The position numbers were made by a program, and so were the translations under genes. Under the pieces are notes generated by a model. It worked only from the letters and a program-made list of their open reading frames with translations, searched no databases and was not told where the DNA came from. From contig NZ_JFBD01000056.1 of the NCBI RefSeq assembly GCF_000709085.1, forward strand, positions 1 to 64,000: DNA of 64,000 bases. Reading direction: 5' to 3'. Shown one piece after another: positions 45,270 to 54,394 of the stretch. Positions within the stretch are counted from its first letter, which is position 1; the number at the start of each line of letters is the position of its first letter. Source of the DNA: Virgibacillus alimentarius (lineage in GTDB: Bacteria; Bacillota; Bacilli; Bacillales; Amphibacillaceae).

Positions 45270-47297
45270 TTAATTCTTTTTAGTCGAAGAATTTTCATCT
45301 GTATCTTTCGTTTCTTTATCATCTTCATTTTCTTCTATATTCTCATCATTGTTTTTATCTTCTTTTTCCACAGGTTCATCGTTGCCATAATGATATTGCG
45401 TAGGATCAACGGGTTCCCAATCTTCTGTAGGTGTATAGAATCGTAACAGGTCACCTAAGAGAACTTTATCTGAAAGGCTCAATTCGCGTTGAACCCCTTT
45501 TTCTTGTTCTTTCATTTTATCAGTTGGTTCTTCGATTACCTCACCCGTATCATTGTCATAGTAATTACCTTTTATAAAACTGTATTCTGGTGTAATAAAG
45601 TCACCATTACGGAAAGGTACAAATTCTTTATGATCCTTGGAGAATAAATCTGTTCCAAATTGAATGTAGTCTTGGGCATCAATTCCAAGTAAATGAAGTA
45701 ATGTTGGCATAACATCCATTTGTCCGGAATATTCGTGAACAGTGCCTTTTCCTTCTACTCCGGGAACTTTAATCATAAACGGAACGCGTTGTAATTGTGC
45801 ATTTTTAAATTTCGTAATTTCTTCACCCAGTAACTCTTCCATTGCACGATTATGATTTTCTGAAATGCCATAATGGTCACCATATATCATAATAATAGAA
45901 TCTTCATATAGTCCTGCTTCTTTTAGGTCATCAAAGAATTGTTCTAATGATTCGTCTAAATAACGAGCTGTTTGAAAATAACGGTCAACAGAACCGTCAC
46001 CAGTTTCTGCAGGGTCAATTGTTGCATCTTCTTCATCAATTAAATATGGGTGATGGTGTGTAAGAGTCATCAAATGTGAATAAAATGGCTCCTCAAGCGA
46101 TTTGAGCATTGGCATGGATTCCTCAAAGAAAGGTTTATCTTTTAAGCCATAGTTAATAACTTGCTCATCACTCATATCATAATAACTTGAATCGTAAAAT
46201 TCATCTATACCGAATTCTTTATATACTTCATCACGGTTCCAAAATGTCTTGTTATCTCCATGAAATACTTGACTTTGATACCCTTGCTGTTGTTTTAAGA
46301 TAGCTGGTAATGCTTGGTAGGTATTATTACCTTTTGTTACAAAAGCAGCTCCTTGTGGTAATCCATACAAGGAAGTATCCATAATAAGTTCAGCATCAGC
46401 AGTTTTTCCTTGTTCTGTTTGATGGAAAAAGTTATCAAAATAAGTGAAGTTTTTTCCCTGGTCATGAACCAAAGAATTTAAGAATGGTGTTACTTCTTCA
46501 CCGTGTAATTTATAATCAATAAGAAAAGATTGAAACGATTCTAAATGAATTTTAATGATATTTTTACCTTCAGCAACCCCAAATAAGTCGGGATTTGGTT
46601 CAGCATATTTATTTTTTGTATAATTTTCAACCTCTGTAATATCACTGCTGTCTGCCAAAACACGTTGCGTGGATGACTTTAAGCTTTGAATGCCATCATA
46701 TATTGTAAAGTTGTAAGTTCCCAGATATTTGACAATGTAATTACGGTCAAACGTACGCTTCAATAATTGCGGACGGTCAGCTTCTGCTAGTCCAAGGTTC
46801 ACAGCAAAAGTAATAACACCAGCTGCAAGAACCAGTAAAGGTTTTTTGATTTTCATACGTTCGGATGACCAGCTCTTTCTAGTCCAAACAAAAGCAGCGA
46901 TTAAAATAACGATATCAACAATATATAAAAGATCATACCATTCTACTAAACTAGCAATACTTCCACCCAAGCTTCCGAAATTACTAGTCTGAGTTAACAT
47001 TGGTATTGTTATAAAGTCATTATTAGCACGGTAGAACACAACGTTAGCATATAAAAGAAAGCTCATCAGCGTATCAATGATAATGATCCATATTCCTGCA
47101 CGTTTTCCTTTAGCGAATAATGCAATGCCAAGGAAAATGAGTGCCGAGCTAAGTGGATTGAAAAATAATAAAAATTGTTGTACTTCATTTTCGATGTCTA
47201 AGTTAAAAGCTGTTAAATATATTAGATACGATTTCAACCATAATAGGACAACTGCAACACTAAAGAACCCCATTTTCGAAGAAAGAATTTTTTTCAT
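45270..47297 (-). CDS. ltaS: Lipoteichoic acid synthase (LtaS family)
   Basis: A 675-residue membrane enzyme that polymerises glycerol phosphate from phosphatidylglycerol onto a glycolipid anchor. Five transmembrane helices (residues about 8-190) precede an extracellular sulfatase-like domain with the catalytic threonine in QTEQGKTADAELIMDTSL, the metal-binding MIYGDHYGISENHN, and the HLMTLTHHHPY region. The C-terminus is a low-complexity Asp/Glu/Lys/Asn tail of about 35 residues. ATG 47295-47297 follows GAGGTGG; a GTG three codons upstream overlaps that site. Whether it is the main LtaS or a YfnI/YqgS-type paralog cannot be told here. Confidence 0.92.
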   Translation of the reverse strand: MKKILSSKMGFFSVAVVLLWLKSYLIYLTAFNLDIENEVQQFLLFFNPLSSALIFLGIALFAKGKRAGIWIIIIDTLMSFLLYANVVFYRANNDFITIPMLTQTSNFGSLGGSIASLVEWYDLLYIVDIVILIAAFVWTRKSWSSERMKIKKPLLVLAAGVITFAVNLGLAEADRPQLLKRTFDRNYIVKYLGTYNFTIYDGIQSLKSSTQRVLADSSDITEVENYTKNKYAEPNPDLFGVAEGKNIIKIHLESFQSFLIDYKLHGEEVTPFLNSLVHDQGKNFTYFDNFFHQTEQGKTADAELIMDTSLYGLPQGAAFVTKGNNTYQALPAILKQQQGYQSQVFHGDNKTFWNRDEVYKEFGIDEFYDSSYYDMSDEQVINYGLKDKPFFEESMPMLKSLEEPFYSHLMTLTHHHPYLIDEEDATIDPAETGDGSVDRYFQTARYLDESLEQFFDDLKEAGLYEDSIIMIYGDHYGISENHNRAMEELLGEEITKFKNAQLQRVPFMIKVPGVEGKGTVHEYSGQMDVMPTLLHLLGIDAQDYIQFGTDLFSKDHKEFVPFRNGDFITPEYSFIKGNYYDNDTGEVIEEPTDKMKEQEKGVQRELSLSDKVLLGDLLRFYTPTEDWEPVDPTQYHYGNDEPVEKEDKNNDENIEENEDDKETKDTDENSSTKKN

Positions 47298-47634
47298 TGT
47301 ATCCACCTCAAATTTGATCTTCCCTATAAAAAATAATTTTCCTAATGTTACATTATACTCCAGAAATAATTAATATGCAAGAATAAAAATAATAAATATA
47401 TATCTATCTATGAAAGTTATTCCCTTTAAGAATATGTGAAGAGATTTCAAAAATTCATAGAAATTTTGCGTGTTTTTAACTTGTTTATTTAGCCTACATG
47501 AGGAAAAAGTAAAAACCAACCGATAATTTTTGGAAATCAAAGGTTTTTAAAATAATATGGATGTATGATGTAACCTTAGATTAAAAAATGGTATATTGAT
47601 TTTAGCTTATATATAATGAAGAGAAGGTGATCGG
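47298..47634. other. AT-rich divergent intergenic region
   Basis: This stretch should hold the promoters of ltaS (minus) and of the yhfC-type unit (plus). I see no ORF, hairpin or repeat that stands out. Confidence 0.4.
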
Positions 47635-48420
47635 GTGGTTAGTCAAATAACAATAACAGTGTTGATTATAACGATGTGTTTATCAGTTCTCATTCCAATT
47701 TTTCTTTTCTTTCTTTTTAAAAAGAAGTATGACATATCCATGAAAGTAGTTTTATTTGGTGCTCTAACATTTATTCTCTTTGTTCAAATTTTAGAAGGTA
47801 TCATTAATGGATATATTTTGAATAGCGCTACAATGGCCTCTTTTATTGAAAATGCATGGGTATTTATTCCATACACTGTTTTCATGGCGGGTATTTTTGA
47901 AGAAGTCGGAAGGTATATAATGATGCGATTCGCTTTGAAGAGATACCGGAAATGGAAAGATGGCCTAGCTTTTGGAATTGGGCATGGCGGAGTCGAGTCC
48001 ATATTTATATTAGGATTATCTAATTTAAGTATGATTATTTTTGCCTTTCAAATTAATGCCGGTACATTTGACCAACTGTTAACAAATGATAGCATAAAAG
48101 AAGTTCTCATGCCTATAAAAGAACAATTAATAGCTGCATCACCATATATGATGATGTTAGGCCCGGTAGAAAGATTATGTGCAATAGCTTTGCATATTGC
48201 TTTATCTATCCTAGTTTTGTATGGAGTAAAAAGCAAAAAGATTCAGTATTTAGTTTATGCTGTTTTAGCTCATGCAGTCTTCAACCTTCCTGCAGCCTTT
48301 TACCAAGCAGGACTTCTTTCAAATGTGCTAATTATTGAATTACTAACTGTGTTATTCACAATAATTATTTTGATATTTGTTTTCAGATCCGGGAACTGGT
48401 TTAAACAGCTTGAGGAATAA
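47635..48420 (+). CDS. YhfC-family intramembrane metalloprotease-like protein
   Basis: A 261-residue integral membrane protein with about eight helices, of the YhfC/CPBP-related family. The likely metal-site elements are FEEVGRYIMMRFALKR (Glu-Glu and Arg) near residue 88, and WKDGLAFGIGHGGVESIF (His and Glu) near residue 115, with a later histidine in AVLAHAVFNLPAAF. Related CAAX-type proteases cleave within membranes; the substrate here is unknown. Start GTG 47635 has AGAAGGTG upstream. It is followed by two transporter-like genes on the same strand at short distances. Confidence 0.8.
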   Translation: MVSQITITVLIITMCLSVLIPIFLFFLFKKKYDISMKVVLFGALTFILFVQILEGIINGYILNSATMASFIENAWVFIPYTVFMAGIFEEVGRYIMMRFALKRYRKWKDGLAFGIGHGGVESIFILGLSNLSMIIFAFQINAGTFDQLLTNDSIKEVLMPIKEQLIAASPYMMMLGPVERLCAIALHIALSILVLYGVKSKKIQYLVYAVLAHAVFNLPAAFYQAGLLSNVLIIELLTVLFTIIILIFVFRSGNWFKQLEE

Positions 48421-48436
48421 AAGGAGGTAAACCTTT

Positions 48437-48700
48437 ATGGTGAACGATTCGGGACCATCGAGTGAAAAAAATGAAGTGAAAGAAAACGTTGAAATTTGGG
48501 AAGACGTAGTAAATATTAAAGATTTATTAATAAGTTTAATAATCAGTAGTATTACAACACTAGGGGGTTATTTAATTGCTCCGGATACTCCGCCGAAACC
48601 ATTAATTTTTGGATTAATTGGAGCAATAATTGGTTTCATTATCAGCAGTGTGATTATAAAACCAAAACGTACATTTCAAATGATGGATGAGGAGAAGTAG
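48437..48700 (+). CDS. Small two-helix membrane protein beside the TctA-like permease
   Basis: An 87-residue protein that I do not recognise. It has an acidic N-terminal 28 residues, then two hydrophobic helices (LLISLIISSITTLGGYLIA and PLIFGLIGAIIGFIISSVII) and a short basic/acidic tail. AAAGGAGG precedes the ATG, and the next gene begins 2 bp after its stop. Tripartite tricarboxylate systems have a four-helix small subunit, TctB; this is half that size, so it may be a reduced functional equivalent, which is conjecture. Confidence 0.72.
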   Translation: MVNDSGPSSEKNEVKENVEIWEDVVNIKDLLISLIISSITTLGGYLIAPDTPPKPLIFGLIGAIIGFIISSVIIKPKRTFQMMDEEK

Positions 48701-48702
48701 TT

Positions 48703-50058
48703 ATGGATGCAATTTTAATTATGGAAATGATTGCTGCTGCTATCGCTGGTGCAGTATTATATACAGTTATTGGAATAGCGCCTGGAACAGATGAAACTGC
48801 AGTACTTGCACCAGTAACGCTTGTGTTAGTTCTAGCGGGATTTGAACCAATTGTTATTTTAACGTTTTTTATTTCAGCTATTGTTGCTAAAAAACTAACC
48901 GATTCCATTCCTGTGGCGATAGCGGGAATACCTGGTGGCGTTATGTCAGCTCCGATGGTGGAGCATGCGATGGTGCTGAAAAAACATGGAGTGCCTGACT
49001 TAAGCATTCGAAAAATGGCATCAGGATCTGTAATAGGTACGATTATTGCGGTGCCAATGAGTTTGGTTTTAGCAAGCCTAATCGCCCCCTTAGCCGATGT
49101 AATAACAGATTATTCCAATCAAATATTTTTTGGTGGAGCAGTATTTTTAGCACTTATGACAAAAAACCGCATCCTCGCGTTAGTATCTATTGTTCCTTTC
49201 GCTTTACTTATTCAGGGATTACGTCATTTATACTGGGGGATAGGGGCGGTACCAGAAGATACAACAGTGTTTACATCCTTCTTTCTGGGAATTACGATTG
49301 GCCCTGTTATTTTAAAACTATTTGAATTACTAAATAAGGATATTCGAAAAAAGCTACCGCGTCATAATAAAAAAGAAATAAGGGTTAATAAGCATAAAGT
49401 AGAAAAAGGATTTCCTAACCCATTTAAAATTTTAGATAAAAAAGAAATCGGGACCACTTCCTTTGCCTCTGTTATGGGCGTACTTACCTTTTTCATGAGT
49501 CCAGTAGGGATGACGATATTTTTGGGAGAAACATTATCAAGCAGGGTGAAAGATCCAATAAAAAGAGCAGCCAGAGCTATTTCAAGTATGGATGGGTTAA
49601 CGAACGCCGCATATATTTCAGGTACATTAGTCCCTTTAATTGCACTAGGTGTTCCCTTGTCTCCAACAGCAATTGGTCCGGGAAGTGCATTGTTTAATGC
49701 CCCGCCAGTATTTACACTGGAAAATAACCTGCATCACTTATTGTCGATGAGTGATTTTATCATAGCAACAGTTATCGGCTCGATAATTGCGATTGGTTTT
49801 ACATTCTATATTACAATAAAGTATTCACAACAAATTTGTGCATTTGTGTTTAAATATATACCACACGAAGCAATGCTTGGCCTGTTTTTTGGGCTCGTTT
49901 TAATGCTTTCCTTTATGGATGCAGGATGGATTAACATTGGTGGTGTTTTATTGATCAGTTTAGTTGCTGGAATTCTACATCGCTGGGGTGTTAATTATGG
50001 TGTCCAATTTATGGTATTATATGCAGCGCCATGGCTTGTATCTGTTTTGGTAGGATAA
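48703..50058 (+). CDS. TctA-family permease (tripartite tricarboxylate transporter large subunit)
   Basis: A 451-residue polytopic protein with about ten to twelve helices, in the TctA family. The N-terminal signature is GIAPGTDETAVLAPVTLVLVLAGFEPIVILTFFISAIVAKKLTDSIPVAIAGIPGG, echoed in the second half by LTNAAYISGTLVPLIALGVPLSPTAIGPGSALF. It is about 50 residues shorter than classical TctA, and no periplasmic TctC-type binding protein is encoded nearby, so it may work with the small upstream protein only. The substrate is a carboxylate by family analogy. Confidence 0.83.
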   Translation: MDAILIMEMIAAAIAGAVLYTVIGIAPGTDETAVLAPVTLVLVLAGFEPIVILTFFISAIVAKKLTDSIPVAIAGIPGGVMSAPMVEHAMVLKKHGVPDLSIRKMASGSVIGTIIAVPMSLVLASLIAPLADVITDYSNQIFFGGAVFLALMTKNRILALVSIVPFALLIQGLRHLYWGIGAVPEDTTVFTSFFLGITIGPVILKLFELLNKDIRKKLPRHNKKEIRVNKHKVEKGFPNPFKILDKKEIGTTSFASVMGVLTFFMSPVGMTIFLGETLSSRVKDPIKRAARAISSMDGLTNAAYISGTLVPLIALGVPLSPTAIGPGSALFNAPPVFTLENNLHHLLSMSDFIIATVIGSIIAIGFTFYITIKYSQQICAFVFKYIPHEAMLGLFFGLVLMLSFMDAGWINIGGVLLISLVAGILHRWGVNYGVQFMVLYAAPWLVSVLVG

Positions 50059-50106
50059 TCTGTTGTATTAATAAAATTAGTATGTCATTTGATGGGAGGA
50101 TTTGTT

Positions 50107-51057
50107 ATGCGAGAGAAAGAGCCAATTTACTTAGGTAATCGAATTCATTTGATCGACGGATTTGATATGGGTATTCCTGCACGTACGGGTACATATGTTA
50201 TTGATGAAGAAGCACTGACTCTGGTGGAAACCGGACCCAGTCCATCGATAAAATATGTAAAGAAAGGGTTAACATCCTTGGGGTTTTCATTAAATGATGT
50301 GAAGTATATCATTGTTACTCATATTCATTTGGATCATTCTGGAGGTGCTGGGGTGCTATTGAAGGATTGTCCAAACGCTACTGTCGTTGTTCATCCAAGG
50401 GGCGCAAGACATCTTGTTGATCCAAAGAAATTAGCAGCAGGAGCAAGAGCAGTTTATGGCGACAGTTTTGAAGAATTGTTTGAGCCGATTCTTCCGATAC
50501 CGGAGGATCGTTTACTTATTAAAGGGGAAGGAGATACGCTCCAAATTGGGACAAATTGTACACTAGAATTTATGGATACACCCGGTCACTCAAGACATCA
50601 CTTTAGTATTTTTGATTCAGTAAGCAATGGTATTTTTGTAGGTGATACGGTCGGTGTTTATTATAAGCAATTAGCACGTGAGGGAATTGACTTATTTTTA
50701 CCGAGTACTTCCCCTAATCATTTTGATCCAGATGCAATGCATACATCAATAGAACGAATAAGGAATATGAATGTTGATAAAATTTACTATGGACATTTTG
50801 GGATGACAGATAAAGTAAACCTTGCATTAAATCAAGCTTCTAAGTGGATAGATGAATATGTAGAGTTAGGTGAACAGACAATAGAAGAAGGGAAGGGGTA
50901 TGATGAACTTTCCGAGCGAATGCTTCAAAGAGTCAGGAGCTACTTAAAAACATTACATGTGTCTGATAAACATGATGTTTATGTGATTCTTAATTTGGAT
51001 ATGAAGGTTTGTGCATTAGGATTGATTGACTATTTTCAGAAGTTGAAAAGGCAATAG
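50107..51057 (+). CDS. Metallo-beta-lactamase-fold hydrolase
   Basis: A 316-residue MBL-fold enzyme. The zinc motif is VTHIHLDHSGGAG near residue 82, with further ligands in DTPGHSRHHFSIFD and VGDTVGVYY, and the last in IYYGHFGMTD. The arrangement is like that of lactonase or glyoxalase-type hydrolases. ATG 50107 is used, with GGGAGG upstream. It follows the TctA-like gene by 48 bp and ends at a terminator, so it may process the carboxylate or lactone that the permease imports. Substrate unknown. Confidence 0.85.
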   Translation: MREKEPIYLGNRIHLIDGFDMGIPARTGTYVIDEEALTLVETGPSPSIKYVKKGLTSLGFSLNDVKYIIVTHIHLDHSGGAGVLLKDCPNATVVVHPRGARHLVDPKKLAAGARAVYGDSFEELFEPILPIPEDRLLIKGEGDTLQIGTNCTLEFMDTPGHSRHHFSIFDSVSNGIFVGDTVGVYYKQLAREGIDLFLPSTSPNHFDPDAMHTSIERIRNMNVDKIYYGHFGMTDKVNLALNQASKWIDEYVELGEQTIEEGKGYDELSERMLQRVRSYLKTLHVSDKHDVYVILNLDMKVCALGLIDYFQKLKRQ

Positions 51058-51074
51058 TAAAAAGATGTAGGAAT

Positions 51075-51105
51075 AGACCAGTCGATAGTGGGACTGGTCT
51101 TTTTA
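51075..51105 (+). terminator. Rho-independent terminator
   Basis: AGACCAGTC and GACTGGTCT form a perfect 9-bp stem with an 8-nt loop, followed by TTTTT. It ends the yhfC/tctA/MBL unit. Confidence 0.88.
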
Positions 51106-51127
51106 GAGTAGCAATATCTTTGATCAC

Positions 51128-51523
51128 TTAATTATTTTCTTCTTGCGTTTTCATAAATGTTAGAATTGCAAAAAATACAAAGCTTAATAATAAAATCGTT
51201 CCACCAACGATAAAGAAAACGGTTGGCATAGCACCTTCCATTCCAAATGGTTTTACATAATAAAACCACATTCCAACGGTTAAACCAATTGCTCCAATAA
51301 TGGCTGACCATACATGTAGCGTTGCAATAATTGTATTAGCGGGGGTGAATAGTTTATAGAAAACTGCCCATGCAAATAATGTTAACCAGCCAACAACAAG
51401 TATATGTGCATGTACGGATTTAAAAGCAAGACTGCCCGCTCCAGCCATATGTGATCCTAAAAATGCCCCTACCAATGCAAATAGGGCTGAAAATCGAAGT
51501 AATAGTTTACTATATTTATTCAA
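51128..51523 (-). CDS. Small four-helix membrane protein, oxidase subunit I-like
   Basis: A 131-residue protein with four transmembrane helices. The element FKSVHAHILVVGWLTLFAWAVFYKLF, with two histidines at a helix start, and the overall helix pattern resemble a fragment of heme-copper oxidase subunit I, and such small proteins are sometimes annotated as cytochrome oxidase-like. With only four helices it cannot be a complete oxidase. The start is TTG 51521-51523, with AAAGGAGG 8 nt upstream; an ATG at 51571 lies before that site and lacks one of its own. Function unknown. Confidence 0.75.
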   Translation of the reverse strand: MNKYSKLLLRFSALFALVGAFLGSHMAGAGSLAFKSVHAHILVVGWLTLFAWAVFYKLFTPANTIIATLHVWSAIIGAIGLTVGMWFYYVKPFGMEGAMPTVFFIVGGTILLLSFVFFAILTFMKTQEENN

Positions 51524-51627
51524 AATGTTTCCTCCTTTTTGTTTATTTATATCAATAGGTTTTATTCGCATTATATTTATAGTTTATATATCAAATATGA
51601 ACGGAGTATGAACAAATGGTTACATTA

Positions 51628-52395
51628 TTAACAGGAGGCAGGAATATTTATTTCCAGTGCAATCGGGCAATGGTCACTTCCCATGACTCCTGCGTGGATT
51701 TGTGAGTCTTTTAATCTTTCTGCTAACCTTTCTGAAACAATAAAATAATCAATACGCCATCCAATATTTCTTTCTCTTACTGTTTTCATGTAGGACCACC
51801 AGGTATATAGCCCTTCCGTATCTGGATAGAAATAGCGTAGACTATCAATAAAGCCGGATGCAAGTAAGTTGGACATCTTGCTGCGTTCTTCCACGGTGAA
51901 TCCGGAATTACCGCGGTTTGTTTTGAAATTTTTTAAGTCAATCTCCTGGTGTGCTACATTAAAGTCACCACATAGAATAACAGGTTTGATTTCATCCAAC
52001 GCTTTAATGTGATTAAAAAATGCATCTTCCCAAGCCATACGCACATCCAGCCTTGCCAAATCCCGTTGTGAATTTGGTGTATACACATTGACTAGATAAA
52101 AACGTTCAAATTCAAGTGTAATAATACGTCCTTCGTCTTGTGAATTATTTTCGCCAAGGCCATAATGAACAGATAATGGCTTTTGCTTTGTAAATACAGC
52201 TGTTCCGGAATACCCTTTTCTTACCGCATAATTCCAGTACTGATGATAGTTTTCTAAATCTAACGTGATTTGACCGGATTGTAATTTAATTTCTTGCACG
52301 CAGAATATATCTGCATTTATTTTATGAAAATAATCCATAAAACCTTTCCGCACACAAGCCCGAAGTCCATTCACATTCCAAGAAACCAATTTCAT
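51628..52395 (-). CDS. exoA: Exodeoxyribonuclease III (AP endonuclease)
   Basis: A 255-residue enzyme of the exonuclease III family for base-excision repair. Family signatures are SWNVNGLRACVRKG at the N-terminus, the metal-binding Glu in FCVQEIKLQ, LVNVYTPNSQ, the catalytic CGDFNVAHQEIDLKN, and the C-terminal IDYFIVSERL and GVMGSDHCPIALEI. GGAGAACG is the only plausible ribosome site before the ATG. Monocistronic. Complete and of normal length. Confidence 0.95.
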   Translation of the reverse strand: MKLVSWNVNGLRACVRKGFMDYFHKINADIFCVQEIKLQSGQITLDLENYHQYWNYAVRKGYSGTAVFTKQKPLSVHYGLGENNSQDEGRIITLEFERFYLVNVYTPNSQRDLARLDVRMAWEDAFFNHIKALDEIKPVILCGDFNVAHQEIDLKNFKTNRGNSGFTVEERSKMSNLLASGFIDSLRYFYPDTEGLYTWWSYMKTVRERNIGWRIDYFIVSERLAERLKDSQIHAGVMGSDHCPIALEINIPASC

Positions 52396-52528
52396 GTTTT
52401 CGTTCTCCCTTTTCTGATTTTAAGCTTGTCTATTAGTTTAGCATATTCTTTGAAGGAAGAAAGAACGATTTGTTATAGGTAGGAAGGGAGTTGGTATTAA
52501 AAAGAAGAAGTTATAGAAAACCACAAGT

Positions 52529-52570
52529 AAAAAACACCTGCCTCCATGCTTTTAGCAAAGAGACAGGCGT
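52529..52570 (-). terminator. Terminator of the SDR gene
   Basis: On the minus strand ACGCCTG-T-CTC pairs with GAG-G-CAGGTGT around an 18-nt loop, then TTTTTT, just after the SDR stop. Confidence 0.8.
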
Positions 52571-52577
52571 CCCTCTG

Positions 52578-53177
52578 TTAATACACTTCATAATTTTGTC
52601 CAGTTTGAGCACCACAAACACTTTTCTTAAAAGCAAGTGCTACACGGTGGGCAGGTACAGGTTCAAATCCGAGAAAAAAAGGCTCCAACCTCTCCCAAGA
52701 TTCTTCCACTGCATTGGGGCTTACACTGTTTATCCGTATTCCTCTTGGCATTTCAATGGAAGATGCTTTTACAAATGATTTTACACCGCCATTCGCCATT
52801 GCGGCTGAAGCACCTTGAGGAATAGGGTCATCCATCATGATGCCGGTAGTTAATGTGAAGCTTCCATTATCATTTACATTATTTAAACCTAAAAGTACCA
52901 GGTTGATTTGTCCTTTTAATTTACTCTCGATACCTTTCTCATTAAGTTCTGGTGTCAATTCAGAAACGGAAGCGAAAGTTGCACCACCGGCTGCATTTAC
53001 AACGGCATCAATTTTACCTACTTGTTCATACATTTTTTTAATGCTGTCGGGCGATGTTATATCTACAGTTACATCTGCACCATTACGGCCTGCGCAAATA
53101 ATTTCATGTTCTTTTTCTAATTCCTTTTTAATTTCTTTTCCAATAGTGCCACTGGCACCAACTATTAATATTCTCAT
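52578..53177 (-). CDS. Short-chain dehydrogenase/reductase family protein
   Basis: A 199-residue SDR-fold protein. The cofactor motif is VGASGTIGKEI at the N-terminus, followed by CAGRNGADVTVDIT, the loop VVNAAGGATF, and MPRGIRINSVSPNAVEESW after the active site. The usual catalytic YxxxK is replaced: the aligned stretch reads AAMANGGVKSFV, with the lysine but no tyrosine. This variant group occurs in other bacteria as short SDRs of unknown substrate. It may have altered or no dehydrogenase activity. Monocistronic, with a terminator. Confidence 0.83.
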   Translation of the reverse strand: MRILIVGASGTIGKEIKKELEKEHEIICAGRNGADVTVDITSPDSIKKMYEQVGKIDAVVNAAGGATFASVSELTPELNEKGIESKLKGQINLVLLGLNNVNDNGSFTLTTGIMMDDPIPQGASAAMANGGVKSFVKASSIEMPRGIRINSVSPNAVEESWERLEPFFLGFEPVPAHRVALAFKKSVCGAQTGQNYEVY

Positions 53178-53326
53178 TTTTTACCTCTTTTCTTATTTAT
53201 TTAATACATTCGTTTATCAAATATGTACCCTCTATACGTATGCCGTTAATGATACACGTATGCATATTAAAGGCTGAAGATGGTTTATTTTACTAACCTT
53301 TCTATGGAAAATATGTTGTTTTGGGT

Positions 53327-53662
53327 TCAGCCTACTAGGTTTTCATATATTTTATCTATCTTTTCTTCTAAGCGTTGCAAATGAACAATGCGAGCCTCAC
53401 GTATATATTCCTTGCCATCAACAAAGAGGAGTAATACAGGAGCAGTAAATACGGAAAAGCGACCCGCAACGGCTTCTACTTCACTCGCATCGATATAACC
53501 TAATTGAATTTTTGGATACTTAGACATCAATTGTTTCATCTGGGGCAGCAATCCTTTGCATACACTGCAATTGGTCTGTGATATAAATAAAAAAGAAAGC
53601 TGATTTTGCGAAATAAATTGTTCAATCTTTGCTAATGATGAAATATGTTGAAATTCCCTCAT
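53327..53662 (-). CDS. Thioredoxin-family protein (CxxC)
   Basis: A 111-residue single-domain thioredoxin-fold protein, cytoplasmic by lack of a signal peptide. The active site is TNCSVCKGLLPQMK near residue 32, and the cis-proline is in FTAPVLLLFVDG. The CSVC pair and the lack of the usual WCGPC context suggest a YdfQ-like thioredoxin rather than a general reductant. It is the third thioredoxin-fold protein in the window. GAGGTGAGAG lies before the ATG. Function inferred from fold only. Confidence 0.87.
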   Translation of the reverse strand: MREFQHISSLAKIEQFISQNQLSFLFISQTNCSVCKGLLPQMKQLMSKYPKIQLGYIDASEVEAVAGRFSVFTAPVLLLFVDGKEYIREARIVHLQRLEEKIDKIYENLVG

Positions 53663-53727
53663 GCTCTCACCTCTTTCATGTATTATATAAGCAGTAATAA
53701 ACTTTTTCCTTTTATTTGCTCAAAATA

Positions 53728-53760
53728 AACTGACTAGGGCAAGGGAGCACTAGTCAGTTT
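53728..53760. terminator. Terminator of the coat-protein gene
   Basis: AAACTGACTAG and CTAGTCAGTTT form a perfect 11-bp stem with an 11-nt loop. It lies just downstream of the minus-strand coat gene; A/T arms give T-runs on both strands. Confidence 0.85.
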
Positions 53761-53770
53761 TAAACAGATA

Positions 53771-54394
53771 TTATCTTGCAAGAGGTTTTGTTGCAGGCAG
53801 GCAAGCGATTCCGTTAAAGGAATGCAAGTCAACTGTTATACAGATGCCTGTTTCTATAAGTTTCCCACTGTTATTTGGTGGTACCACAGAAAAACAATCA
53901 TCATAGTGAGGATGGTTGTGATAATCATGGTGTTCATGATGATCATGGTGATCGTGGTGTCCATGATGTGCTCGTTGTTGAAACTCTAGTAGTTCTAATT
54001 CTACACAGCACCCAGATCCGCCTTTGACAAACCTTTTAGCTTTGAAAATGCTGGACTCTACACAAATAAAGTTCCAGTCTTTTGTAACTCCTTTTGCTTT
54101 AAACACATCACAATTGCCTTTGCAATAAAGCATGAATGGTACTGTTGTAAAATTATTTCTATTGCGATTAGGTGAAAGCAAATCTTTAATTGATTGTTCA
54201 CAACCTGTAGAACAGCAATTTTCATTTTCTTCTGCTACTCGATCCTGTTCGCGTATAATCTTTTTAACGGTGTCACATACACAGCTTTCTTGTTTAGAAC
54301 ACTGGCATTGGCTATTGCAACAATGGCTGTGCCCATGTTCATGGTGATGAACGGGTTCTTGATGACGACGAAACTTTTCACGATAATATCCCAT
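53771..54394 (-). CDS. CotY/CotZ-type spore coat protein with histidine-rich insert
   Basis: A 207-residue coat crust/outer-coat protein. The cysteine-rich N-terminal part (SHCCNSQCQCSKQESCVCDTVKKIIREQDRVAEE) and the CotZ-like core (DLLSPNRNRNNFTTVPFMLYCKGNCDVFKAKG, KDWNFICVESSIFKAKRFVKGGSGCCVELELL) are clear. Coat proteins of this type form cysteine-crosslinked lattices. Between about residues 141 and 166 lies an insert built almost only of His and Asp/Glu (HHGHHDHHDHHEHHDY), plus a His run near the N-terminus (HHHEHGHSH). These could bind metals. AGGGAGG precedes the ATG. Confidence 0.9.
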   Translation of the reverse strand: MGYYREKFRRHQEPVHHHEHGHSHCCNSQCQCSKQESCVCDTVKKIIREQDRVAEENENCCSTGCEQSIKDLLSPNRNRNNFTTVPFMLYCKGNCDVFKAKGVTKDWNFICVESSIFKAKRFVKGGSGCCVELELLEFQQRAHHGHHDHHDHHEHHDYHNHPHYDDCFSVVPPNNSGKLIETGICITVDLHSFNGIACLPATKPLAR

